From: Sutterella sp.
GTDB lineage: Bacteria; Pseudomonadota; Gammaproteobacteria; Burkholderiales; Burkholderiaceae_F
Length of the DNA: 7,558 nt
Direction of reading: 5' to 3'
Assembly: GCA_003543795.1 (NCBI GenBank)
Contig: DNBE01000081.1
Span: 1-7,558 of the forward strand
Shown piece after piece: positions 1-6,496 of the stretch (its first letter is position 1; every line of letters begins with the position of its first letter). The notes beneath the pieces are model-generated. The model was not told the DNA's origin. It saw nothing but the letters and a program-made list of their open reading frames with translations, and ran no database searches. Made by a program: the position numbers and the translations under genes.

Positions 1-55
1 GCTCTTCGAATCGTAAAAAAGTCTTGAAAATCAAGCGAAATTCGTTCACGGGGAC

Positions 56-61
56 TATAAT
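56..61 (+). promoter_or_regulatory. Candidate -10 element of the pheS promoter
   Basis: A perfect TATAAT hexamer lies 35 nt before the pheS ATG and would start transcription near position 68, giving a leader of about 29 nt. I see no good -35 hexamer at 16-18 nt spacing. A TTGAAA at 24-29 is 26 nt away, too far for a normal sigma70 promoter, and there is no TGn extended -10. The short leader leaves no room for a pheM-like leader peptide and attenuator. The whole stretch 1-96 has no supportable gene: all three + frames hit stops and no rplT end is visible. Confidence 0.45.
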
Positions 62-96
62 TTTGCGCATTTGTCATTTCATTTAGGCTAAACGTT

Positions 97-1143
97 ATGC
101 TCGATATTGAGAAATTCTGTTGTGCGGAAAACCTCGAGCGTCTCGTCAACGAGGCGAAAGCCTCTTTTCTCGCGAAAGACACGTCCGCGTCTTTAGAGGA
201 AACCAAGGCGAAGTTTCTCGGCAAAAGCGGGGAACTGACGCAAGCGATGAAGACGCTTTCGAGCCTGCCGCCCGAACAAAGAAAAACGGTCGGTCAGGCA
301 TTAGGCGGCGCGAAGCGCCAAATCGAGGAAGCGCTCGAAGAAAGACGTCGCGCGCTCGTGGAGTCGCAATTAGCGGCTAAATTAGCCGCCGAGTCCCTTG
401 ACGTGACGCTCCCCGGACGTCGTCGTCCCACGGGCGCGATTCATCCCGTGATGGTCACGCAGATGAGAATCGAGGAAATCTTTCGTTCCATCGGTTTTGA
501 CGTCGCGGACGGCCCGGAAATCGAGACGGACTGGTACTCCTTTACCGCGCTCAATAACCCGCCGAATCATCCCGCGCGCTCCATGCAGGATACGTTTTAT
601 GTCGACTTAAAGGACGAAACGGGTAAATTGCTTCCGCTTCGCCCGCATACCTCCCCGATGCAGGTGAGATACGCGAGAACGCACCAGGTTCCGATTAAAA
701 CCATCGCTCCGGGGCGTACCTATCGCGTCGATAGCGACGCGACGCACTCCCCGATGTTTCATCAGGTCGAAGGCCTTTGGGTCGACGAAAACGTCAGCTT
801 TTCGGATTTACTCGGCGTTTATACCGACTTTTTGCATCGGTTTTTTGAAACCGACGACCTGAAGGTTCGCTTCCGTCCGAGCTACTTCCCCTTTACCGAA
901 CCGTCAGTCGAAATCGACATGATGTTTACGAGCGGCGCGAAGAAAGGGAAATGGCTCGAGATTTCGGGCGCGGGTGAAGTGCACCCGACCGTGATGCGTA
1001 ATTACGGCTTGGATCCCGAAAAATACATCGGTTTTGCTTTCGGTTCCGGGCTTGAGCGTCTGACGATGCTCAGATACGGTATCGATGATCTTCGCCTTTT
1101 CTTCGAGGGCGATCTGCGCTTTTTGGCGCAATTCAACCGCTAG
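97..1143 (+). CDS. pheS: Phenylalanine--tRNA ligase alpha subunit
   Basis: The 348-residue product is the catalytic alpha chain of the cytoplasmic alpha2beta2 phenylalanyl-tRNA synthetase, which charges tRNA-Phe using ATP. Residues 1 to about 110 form the charged, helical tRNA-binding coiled-coil arm. The class II catalytic core runs from about H116 to the end. Visible core features are the motif 1 region with GPEIETDW and HPAR, the motif 2 segment [16 protein letters not shown] (259-274), and motif 3 [17 protein letters not shown] (from 312). A314 aligns with E. coli A294, the alanine that sets the size of the phenylalanine pocket, so normal specificity is expected. It is about 20 residues longer than the E. 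coli protein, mainly at the N-terminus and in small insertions. The start is the only in-frame ATG after the stop at 58-60. The Shine-Dalgarno site is weak (AGG at 85-87). pheT follows after 14 nt. Confidence 0.98.
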   Translation: MLDIEKFCCAENLERLVNEAKASFLAKDTSASLEETKAKFLGKSGELTQAMKTLSSLPPEQRKTVGQALGGAKRQIEEALEERRRALVESQLAAKLAAESLDVTLPGRRRPTGAIHPVMVTQMRIEEIFRSIGFDVADGPEIETDWYSFTALNNPPNHPARSMQDTFYVDLKDETGKLLPLRPHTSPMQVRYARTHQVPIKTIAPGRTYRVDSDATHSPMFHQVEGLWVDENVSFSDLLGVYTDFLHRFFETDDLKVRFRPSYFPFTEPSVEIDMMFTSGAKKGKWLEISGAGEVHPTVMRNYGLDPEKYIGFAFGSGLERLTMLRYGIDDLRLFFEGDLRFLAQFNR

Positions 1144-1157
1144 GAAAGGAGTAGGAG

Positions 1158-3557
1158 ATGCTATTTGCTGAAAGTTGGCTCAGAGCCTACATCAATCCCG
1201 ATATGGATACCGAGGCGCTTTGCCTGGCGCTGACCATGCAAGGTCTCGAAGTCGAAGAAGTCAATCCGATCGCGCCGCCCTTTACGGGTGTCGTCGTCGG
1301 TCGTGTTTTAACCTGCGTCGACCATGAAAATTCCGATCACTTACATGTGACGACGGTGGACGTGGGCGACGCCGAACCGCTTCAAATCGTTTGCGGGGCG
1401 CCCAACGTTCGCGCGGGTATCAAAGTCGCTTGCGCGAGAATCGGCGCGCAGTTACCCGGCGGCTTTAAGATCGGTAAAGCGAAAATGCGCGGCGTCGAAT
1501 CTTTCGGCATGCTTTGTTCGCAGCGCGAACTCGGCATTACCGATAACCACGACGGTATTTGGATTTTGCCCGAAGACGCGCCGGTCGGCACCGACGTGCG
1601 TGAAGTCATGCGACTTGACGACCAAAGGATTGAAATCAAGTTAACGCCGAACCGCGGCGACGCGTTAAGTGTCGTCGGCGTCGCGCGCGATTTGCACGCG
1701 GCAACGGGTGCGGCACTCACCCTTCCCGTCTTTAAACCCGTTCCCGCGACTTGCGACGACGTCCTTCCCGTGCATGTGGAATCAACCGAGCTTTGCGGGC
1801 GCTTTACGGGGCGCGTCATTCGCGGCTTAAACGCGAAAGCGGCAACGCCCGCTTGGATGCGCGATAGGTTAGAGCGCGCGGGTCAAAGAAGTATTTCCGC
1901 GTTGGTCGATATCTCGAACTACGTCATGCTCGAACTCGGGCGTCCGACGCACTTTTACGACCTCGCAAAGTTTGACGGCGACATGTACGTCCGCTTTGCG
2001 AAATCCGGCGAAAAAGTGACCCTTTTAAACGGAAACGAGGTCGCGCTTGACGACTATTTCGGCGTCATCGCCTCCGAATCGGGTCCCGAAGGACTCGCGG
2101 GCATAATGGGCGGGGAAAAGACCGCGATTTCGCTTGACACCAAAGATATTTTCATCGAAGCCGCGTTTTGGTTACCCGAACAAATCCAGGGTCGCGCGAG
2201 ACGCTTGAATTTCTCGACAGACGCGGCCCATCGCTTCGAGCGCGGTGTCGACTACGGCTCAAACGCCGATCACGTCGAGTACATCACGCAACTCGTGCTC
2301 GATATCTGCGCAACGCCCGAAACGCGAGTCGGTCCCTTAAAAGATCAAATTCTGAATACCCCGGGGCGCGTCACGGTTAAGATGCGCGCAGATCGCGCAA
2401 GAAAAGTGATCGGTGAGCATATTTCGAACGAAGAGATGGCCGCCTGCTTCACAAAGCTCGGCTTTGTCTTTACCGAAGACGCGGGTGTCTTTACGGTCGA
2501 AGTCCCGACTTTCCGATTCGACATTCGTATCGAAGAAGATTTAATCGAAGAAGTCGCTCGTATTTACGGCTACGAACGCCTGCCCGCTTTGCCTCCGAAG
2601 TCTTACGCTTTCATGCGTTCTGCTCCCGAAGCGAAACGCACCTTGCACGAGATGCGTCGCAAGTTAGCCGACATGGGCTACCAAGAGCTCATCAACTTTA
2701 GTTTCGTGCCGCGCGATTGGGAAGTCGATTTCGCCGCAAACGAGATGCCGATCGAGCTTTTAAACCCGATCGCAAGCCAGTTGTCGGTGATGCGTACGCA
2801 GTTAATCGGCGGCTTAATTCAAACGCTTAAATTTAATCTCAATCGTAAAGCCGAAGGCGCGAAACTTTTTGAAATCGGCCGCGTTTTTACGCGTGACGAC
2901 ACAATCCAAACCACCGAAACGTCCGTCAAAGGCATTCGGCAGCCCGTGACCATCGCGGGGTTGTCCTACGGGATTGCCGACGGCGAGCAGTGGGGTAATA
3001 CCGCGCGACGCGTCGACTTTTATGACGCCAAAGGCGACTTAGAAAATTTGCTTGAAGGCATCGATTTCAAACTTGTCGCGAAACCGCATCCGGCTTTGCA
3101 TCCCGGCAGAAGCGCCGCGATTGTGATCGACGGTAAAGAAGTCGGCTTTATCGGTGAAATCCATCCGAAGTGGCTCTTTAAGTATGAGTTACCGGCCCCC
3201 GCCGTCGTCTTTAGTATCGAAGCCGAACCGGCTTTGGCTTACCGAGTGACTTCTAGCGTCGTACCGCCCAAACTTCAACCCGTTATGCGCGATATCAGCG
3301 TCGTCGTCCCCAAGGGCGTGACCTACGAGCGCGTGATGCGCGAAATCGCGGGTGCCGTCGTTTCCGACCCGACGCTTAGCCCGATTGAGGAAGTTCGGTT
3401 ATTCGATATGTACACCGGCCACGATAACGTCACGAGTATGGCTTTCCATATTCGGATTCAGCCGACAGCCGAAGACTTCCGAAGCGAAGATGCGGACGAG
3501 CTCGTGCAACGCATTGTCACGGCTTTGGGCGCCATCGGTTTGACGCTCAGACAGTAA
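1158..3557 (+). CDS. pheT: Phenylalanine--tRNA ligase beta subunit
   Basis: The 799-residue product is the beta chain of PheRS. It binds tRNA, edits mischarged Tyr-tRNA-Phe and scaffolds the alpha2beta2 enzyme. Its length is close to the 795 residues of E. coli PheT. Domains in order: an OB-fold (EMAP-like) tRNA-binding domain at about 40-150 (SDHLHVTTVDVG, IVCGAPNVR, GMLCSQRELG); the B3/B4 editing region, introduced by LTPNRGD (162-168); B5 at about 401-476, ending FDIRIEEDLIEEVARIYGYE; a catalytically inactive class II-like core with HPGRSA at 648-653; and a C-terminal FDX-ACB anticodon-binding domain at about 706-799 (RDISVVVP, FHIRIQ). The ATG has a strong AAGGAG site (1146-1151) 6 nt upstream. 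Co-transcription with pheS is expected from the 14-nt gap. Nothing is truncated. Confidence 0.98.
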   Translation: MLFAESWLRAYINPDMDTEALCLALTMQGLEVEEVNPIAPPFTGVVVGRVLTCVDHENSDHLHVTTVDVGDAEPLQIVCGAPNVRAGIKVACARIGAQLPGGFKIGKAKMRGVESFGMLCSQRELGITDNHDGIWILPEDAPVGTDVREVMRLDDQRIEIKLTPNRGDALSVVGVARDLHAATGAALTLPVFKPVPATCDDVLPVHVESTELCGRFTGRVIRGLNAKAATPAWMRDRLERAGQRSISALVDISNYVMLELGRPTHFYDLAKFDGDMYVRFAKSGEKVTLLNGNEVALDDYFGVIASESGPEGLAGIMGGEKTAISLDTKDIFIEAAFWLPEQIQGRARRLNFSTDAAHRFERGVDYGSNADHVEYITQLVLDICATPETRVGPLKDQILNTPGRVTVKMRADRARKVIGEHISNEEMAACFTKLGFVFTEDAGVFTVEVPTFRFDIRIEEDLIEEVARIYGYERLPALPPKSYAFMRSAPEAKRTLHEMRRKLADMGYQELINFSFVPRDWEVDFAANEMPIELLNPIASQLSVMRTQLIGGLIQTLKFNLNRKAEGAKLFEIGRVFTRDDTIQTTETSVKGIRQPVTIAGLSYGIADGEQWGNTARRVDFYDAKGDLENLLEGIDFKLVAKPHPALHPGRSAAIVIDGKEVGFIGEIHPKWLFKYELPAPAVVFSIEAEPALAYRVTSSVVPPKLQPVMRDISVVVPKGVTYERVMREIAGAVVSDPTLSPIEEVRLFDMYTGHDNVTSMAFHIRIQPTAEDFRSEDADELVQRIVTALGAIGLTLRQ

Positions 3558-3589
3558 GAATTTTGTTAACGAAGTAGGAAATAAACAAA

Positions 3590-3898
3590 ATGGAAAATAC
3601 CGACAAAACCATGACCAAGGCGGATCTTGTCGAGATTCTTTTTAGGAAAACGGGTTTAACGAAGCGCCAAGGCAAGATTCTTGTCGACGCCTTTTTTGCC
3701 GAAATCAGCAGCGCGCTCGAATCGGGTCGCCCCGTGAAGCTTTCGGGCTTCGGCAACTTCCAGTTGCGCGATAAAGCCCAAAGACCCGGCCGCAATCCTA
3801 AAACCGGTGAGGAAATCGCCATTACGGCGCGCCGCGTCGTGACTTTCCATGCCAGCCAAAAACTGAAGGATGCCGTCAGCGGCGCGAAGAACCGTTGA
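3590..3898 (+). CDS. ihfA: Integration host factor subunit alpha
   Basis: The 102-residue protein is the alpha subunit of IHF, a nucleoid protein that works as an alpha-beta heterodimer and bends DNA sharply at specific sites. It supports recombination, replication initiation and sigma54 transcription. The segments [14 protein letters not shown] (49-62), [23 protein letters not shown] (from Q64) and QKLK are close to E. coli IhfA. P70, in RNPKTGE, corresponds to the intercalating proline at the tip of the beta arm. These residues favour IHF-alpha over HU or IHF-beta. The ATG has TAGGAA (3575-3580) 9 nt upstream. A second in-frame ATG at residue 8 would trim the tail ahead of TKADLVE and cannot be excluded. 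The 32-nt gap after pheT matches the pheST-ihfA order known in E. coli. I saw no good IHF-site consensus in the gap, so autoregulation is not supported by sequence here. Confidence 0.97.
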   Translation: MENTDKTMTKADLVEILFRKTGLTKRQGKILVDAFFAEISSALESGRPVKLSGFGNFQLRDKAQRPGRNPKTGEEIAITARRVVTFHASQKLKDAVSGAKNR

Positions 3899-3910
3899 TT
3901 CCTTCATCAA

Positions 3911-3917
3911 TAGGAGG
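3911..3917 (+). promoter_or_regulatory. Strong ribosome binding site fixing the merR-like start
   Basis: TAGGAGG lies 7 nt before the ATG at 3925. An in-frame TTG at 3895 would begin inside the end of ihfA, lacks a Shine-Dalgarno site at the right distance, and adds only ten residues. The site therefore decides for the ATG. Confidence 0.85.
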
Positions 3918-3924
3918 ACGTTTT

Positions 3925-4653
3925 ATGTTTGATGACACGCCCGTTCGTATGCTTGAGACCGAAGAATTGTCTCTGAGTCCGGAATCCGAGGACGAGATGA
4001 CCGAGGAGGAACTTTCGGAACATTATTTACCGATCGGTGACGTCGCGAAAAGTATCGGGGTGAACGCCTCCGTCCTGAGATTTTGGGAGCAGGAGTTTCC
4101 GCAATTAAAACCGCATAAACGCGGTAATCGCCGTTACTACTCTCAAGCCGACGTCGAGTTGATTCGCACGATTCAACATCTTCTTTACGAAGAGCATTAC
4201 ACGATTATCGGCGCGAGAAATCGTATCCACGAAATGCAGGTGCAAAAGAAAGTCACCGAGCGTTTCGGCGAGGAACTCGCTAAGCCTATCGTGCCCAACG
4301 TCGCTCGCCTGACGGCTCCTGAAACCAAGGCGGTCTTGGCGGCTTTAAAAGACATCCGCAAGGATTTGCGCGACGCGCTCGGCATCGTGGACGACCCCTT
4401 TTTGACGGATGCGGAAAAAGACGCGCCCGATAGCCCGAGAGTAAAACCCGAGGACGACGCGCCAGAAGTTGCGCCCGAGGTTAACCAAGAGGCCTCGCCC
4501 GCGGCTGAAGAACCCGCGCCCGTTTCCGAGCAGCCCGCGCTTAAAGTGCCGCCCTTACCCGGCCAGGAACAGGCATTTACAGCCGGCATGCCCGTCGGGG
4601 AAAAGAAAGAGTCGTCTTTGATTTTTTCTTCGCCCATTTTCTGGAAACGATAA
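3925..4653 (+). CDS. MerR-type HTH transcriptional regulator linked to ihfA
   Basis: The 242-residue protein has a MerR winged-helix DNA-binding domain at about 35-103 ([44 protein letters not shown]), with the WEQ and RRYY residues typical of the family. A short helical stretch at about 130-153 ([20 protein letters not shown]) probably makes the antiparallel dimer helix. Ahead of the HTH is an acidic N-terminus (13 Asp/Glu in the first 33 residues). Behind it, from about 156, is a Pro/Ala/Glu-rich, probably disordered tail ending [13 protein letters not shown]. No ligand-binding domain or metal-binding cysteines are visible; the protein has no Cys at all. A MerR-like gene directly after ihfA is common in gamma-, beta- and alphaproteobacteria, but its target and role are not established to my knowledge. 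It sits 26 nt after ihfA, so co-expression is likely. Family is secure, function unknown. Confidence 0.9.
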   Translation: MFDDTPVRMLETEELSLSPESEDEMTEEELSEHYLPIGDVAKSIGVNASVLRFWEQEFPQLKPHKRGNRRYYSQADVELIRTIQHLLYEEHYTIIGARNRIHEMQVQKKVTERFGEELAKPIVPNVARLTAPETKAVLAALKDIRKDLRDALGIVDDPFLTDAEKDAPDSPRVKPEDDAPEVAPEVNQEASPAAEEPAPVSEQPALKVPPLPGQEQAFTAGMPVGEKKESSLIFSSPIFWKR

Positions 4654-4660
4654 GGAGTAT

Positions 4661-4690
4661 GCGTCAGGGCCGGGCATTGCCCGGCTACGC
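4661..4690 (+). other. GC-rich hairpin after merR, overlapping the tRNA promoter
   Basis: A perfect 7-bp stem GCCGGGC (4669-4675) / GCCCGGC (4679-4685) with a 3-nt ATT loop is flanked by a second pairing of GCGT (4661-4664) with ACGC (4687-4690), leaving an asymmetric internal loop. There is no T-run behind it, so it is not a standard intrinsic terminator. It may protect the 3' end of the pheST-ihfA-merR transcript or slow RNA polymerase. Its right half carries the presumed -35 box of the tRNA gene. Confidence 0.55.
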
Positions 4691-4705
4691 GATTTCGTGT
4701 ATGAT
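4677..4705 (+). promoter_or_regulatory. Likely sigma70 promoter of tRNA-Pro
   Basis: TTGCCC (4677-4682) and TATGAT (4700-4705) are separated by exactly 17 nt and match the sigma70 consensus at 4/6 and 5/6 positions. Transcription would begin near 4711-4713, giving a 5' leader of about 10-12 nt for RNase P to remove. The bases between -10 and start are GCAACC, not strongly GC-rich. Confidence 0.65.
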
Positions 4706-4722
4706 GCAACCTTCTTGAAAGT

Positions 4723-4799
4723 CGGGGCGTAGCGCAGCCCGGTAGCGCACTTGCATGGGGTGCAAGGGGTCGCGAGTTCGAATCCCGCCGCCCCGACCA
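4723..4799 (+). tRNA. tRNA-Pro (anticodon GGG)
   Basis: A 77-nt gene folds as a full cloverleaf. The acceptor stem is CGGGGCG (4723-4729) / CGCCCCG (4789-4795), followed by A73 and an encoded CCA (4797-4799). The D-stem is GCGC/GCGC. The anticodon stem CTTGC/GCAAG encloses the loop ATGGGGT, with anticodon GGG at 4757-4759 followed by G37. The C1:G72 first pair, A73 and the GGG anticodon are proline identity features; the tRNA reads CCC and CCU codons. The variable loop is 5 nt and the T-loop is TTCGAAT. One oddity is an A-C mismatch in the T-stem (positions 52 and 62, bases 4775 and 4785). A tRNA-Pro behind the ihfA-linked merR gene fits Burkholderiales gene order. Confidence 0.97.
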
Positions 4800-4809
4800 T
4801 TTCAAAATG

Positions 4810-4836
4810 AAACGGACCTTTGGGCCCGTTTTTTTT
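4810..4836 (+). terminator. Intrinsic terminator of the tRNA gene, possibly bidirectional
   Basis: AAACGG (4810-4815) pairs with CCGTTT (4826-4831), and CC (4817-4818) with GG (4823-4824), with one A-C mismatch between the two pairings and a TTTG loop (4819-4822). An 8-T run (4829-4836) follows immediately, as in a standard rho-independent terminator. Read on the - strand, the same hairpin lies just past the stop of the acetyltransferase gene and is followed by TTTCATTTT, so it may also end the converging operon. Confidence 0.85.
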
Positions 4837-4838
4837 GC

Positions 4839-5333
4839 TTAAAAAGTCAATCGCATCTGGTACCAAACCGTGTCTCCGTGCGTGGAGACGCTTCGGCCTT
4901 CGTTGATAAATCCGAATTTCGCGTAGTAATGAATCAGGGCTTCTTTGCAAGTTAAAACCAAGCCTTGACGGGCCTCTTTTTTGGCTTGCGAGATAGCGGC
5001 GGTGAGCGCCGCTGTCGCGTACCCGCGCTGACGATATTGAGGATGCGTCACAAGCCCGAAAATCATCTGCCAGGCGCCAGCTTCGTTATGCATATCGGCG
5101 CGGTCGTACATCTCGTCGGTTAAATCGCAAGCGTCTGTGACCAAACCGTCCGAGAAACTGACAAGCGTTAAGTCGCTTTCGAGCGTATCGAAAACGAGCC
5201 AAAAATGACTCGGGTAGTGGGTAAGGCGCCGTCTGAAACTCTCTTCTTCGCAAGCCGTACCCGGCGGGAAGGCAAGGGACTCAAGTTCGCTGATTGCTTT
5301 TAAATCATCTATCGTGGCGTGACGAATCAACAT
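4839..5333 (-). CDS. GNAT acetyltransferase, arylalkylamine N-acetyltransferase-like
   Basis: The 164-residue protein is a GNAT fold enzyme expected to move an acetyl group from acetyl-CoA to an amine; the substrate is unknown. The N-terminus IRHATIDDLKAISELE (3-18) is the usual first strand and helix. The acetyl-CoA motif is YRQRGYA (100-106), following FGLVTHPQ. The C-terminal half, with LTCKEALIHYYAKFGF (127-142) and STHGDTVWYQMRL (150-162), resembles the AANAT (serotonin N-acetyltransferase) branch. Y137 lines up with the AANAT general-acid tyrosine (Y168 in sheep). The two active-site histidines of the vertebrate enzyme are replaced (QMIF region, 89-92). The ATG has AAGGAA (5342-5347) 8 nt upstream. 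It begins 17 nt after hemW and is likely the last gene of that operon. No signal peptide; cytosolic. Confidence 0.88.
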   Translation of the reverse strand: MLIRHATIDDLKAISELESLAFPPGTACEEESFRRRLTHYPSHFWLVFDTLESDLTLVSFSDGLVTDACDLTDEMYDRADMHNEAGAWQMIFGLVTHPQYRQRGYATAALTAAISQAKKEARQGLVLTCKEALIHYYAKFGFINEGRSVSTHGDTVWYQMRLTF

Positions 5334-5350
5334 AGAAGATATTCCTTCCC

Positions 5351-6496
5351 TTAATTTAAAAATAGCGATTGTAAATCGGACAAAAACCGAAGCCCCAAGG
5401 GCGTCGCGCGGAAAAGTTCAAAATCATCGACCATCAAGCCTTGCGCGATGGCTTTTGAAAGCGGGGCTTCGATACTTGAAAGCGAAAGCCCCGTTCGCTC
5501 GGAAAAAAGTGTCCGCGAAACACCGTCGGTGAGCCTCAAGGCGTTTAACATAAATTCAAAAGGAAGGTCGGAGGCTGCCGTGTGAATTTCGTGTCCTTTT
5601 TCGCCTTTTAAATAAAGCGCCGGATTGACGGGTTTCGCAAAACGAACGATCTCGAAAGCTTCTTTTGTTCCCAATCGGGTCACTTTACCGTGAGCGCCCG
5701 CGCCGCTTGCGAGATAGTCGCCGAACGTCCAATAGTTCATGTTATGCCGACAGGTAAATCCTTCTTTGGCGTAACCCGAAATCTCGTAGCGGCGAAAGCC
5801 GCGTTCGGCTAGACGCGTTTCGATGAGGGTTTGCATGTCGGCTTTGGTGTCGTCGTCGGGAAGATTTGCGGGAGGCTTTTTCGCGAAGGCCGTTCCGTCT
5901 TCGATTGTTAATTCGTAAAAAGATAGATGCGTACTTCGCGCTTTTAGCGCTAAATCGATTTCGGATTCAAGTTCTTCAATCGTTTGTCCGGGAAGCCCGT
6001 ACATAAAATCGAGATTGAAATTAGGGAAAGTCTTTTGCGCGATTTCGATAGCTTCCCGGGCTTCTTTTGCGCCGTGAATTCTCCCTAGCGTTTGTAATTT
6101 ATCGTCTTCGAAACTTTGGATACCGATACTTAAACGATTGACGCCCGCCGCTGCGAATTCGACCATACGGGCGTTATCGATCGTGCCGGGATTAGCTTCC
6201 ATCGAGATTTCGCAATCGGGCGTCAGACCGAAAGTGTCGTTTGCGGCATCAAGGATAGCGGCAACATCTTCCCCTCGCATTAAAGAGGGCGTGCCGCCTC
6301 CGATATAGATCGATTGCAAGGGGCGATTTGCAGCCGCTTCTTTTTGGCTCGCGAAATCGGCTTTCAGGCGCTCGATATATGCCTCAATCGGCGGCGTATG
6401 GGTGCCGATCGCGAAAGAATTAAAGTCGCAATAAGGACACTTTCTCACGCACCACGGAAAGTGAACGTAAAGGGAAAGCGGAATCGCGATCGGCAT
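5351..6496 (-). CDS. hemW: Radical SAM haem chaperone HemW
   Basis: The 381-residue product is HemW (often misannotated HemN), a radical-SAM protein thought to bind haem and pass it to target haemoproteins. The iron-sulphur motif CVRKCPYC gives C16, C20 and C23. The next-but-one residue is F25, where true oxygen-independent coproporphyrinogen oxidase (HemN) has a fourth cysteine. HNMNYW (251-256) is the HNxxYW motif typical of HemW. Other conserved segments are YIGGGTPS (64-71), EANPG (100-104), SIGIQSF (123-129), MYGLPGQT (165-172) and the GAGAHG loop (265-270). A HemN-C-like winged domain fills the C-terminus. A TTG at 6506-6508 would add four residues. The ATG at 6494-6496 is preferred because it overlaps the rdgB stop as TGATG and has GGAAA 5 nt upstream. 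Length agrees with E. coli HemW. Confidence 0.95.
   Translation of the reverse strand: MPIAIPLSLYVHFPWCVRKCPYCDFNSFAIGTHTPPIEAYIERLKADFASQKEAAANRPLQSIYIGGGTPSLMRGEDVAAILDAANDTFGLTPDCEISMEANPGTIDNARMVEFAAAGVNRLSIGIQSFEDDKLQTLGRIHGAKEAREAIEIAQKTFPNFNLDFMYGLPGQTIEELESEIDLALKARSTHLSFYELTIEDGTAFAKKPPANLPDDDTKADMQTLIETRLAERGFRRYEISGYAKEGFTCRHNMNYWTFGDYLASGAGAHGKVTRLGTKEAFEIVRFAKPVNPALYLKGEKGHEIHTAASDLPFEFMLNALRLTDGVSRTLFSERTGLSLSSIEAPLSKAIAQGLMVDDFELFRATPLGLRFLSDLQSLFLN

Noticed and set aside
29..41. AATCAA resembling the first half of an IHF site upstream of pheS
   Set aside because: The TTR half of the WATCAANNNNTTR consensus is absent (AAT instead), so IHF autoregulation is not supported.
1382..1819. 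145-codon - strand ORF inside pheT
   Set aside because: It is a shadow of the GC-rich pheT reading frame, with Ser/Thr/Arg-rich low-complexity composition and no family resemblance.
3895..3924. TTG start extending the MerR-like protein by ten residues
   Set aside because: It begins inside the last codons of ihfA, has no ribosome binding site, and the ATG at 3925 has a strong TAGGAGG at ideal spacing.
4659..4718. 19-codon ORF after merR, preceded by AAGGAG
   Set aside because: Only one base separates AAGGAG from the ATG, too short for initiation, and the ORF coincides with the hairpin and tRNA promoter.
4197..4950. Two long - strand ORFs (202 and 131 codons) over merR and the tRNA gene
   Set aside because: They run antisense across the tRNA gene and a clear MerR coding region; their translation shows the typical artefact produced by reading through an antisense tRNA.
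5351..6496. Oxygen-independent coproporphyrinogen III oxidase (HemN)
   Set aside because: The fourth cysteine after CxxxCxxC is a phenylalanine and the HNxxYW motif is present, both marks of HemW.
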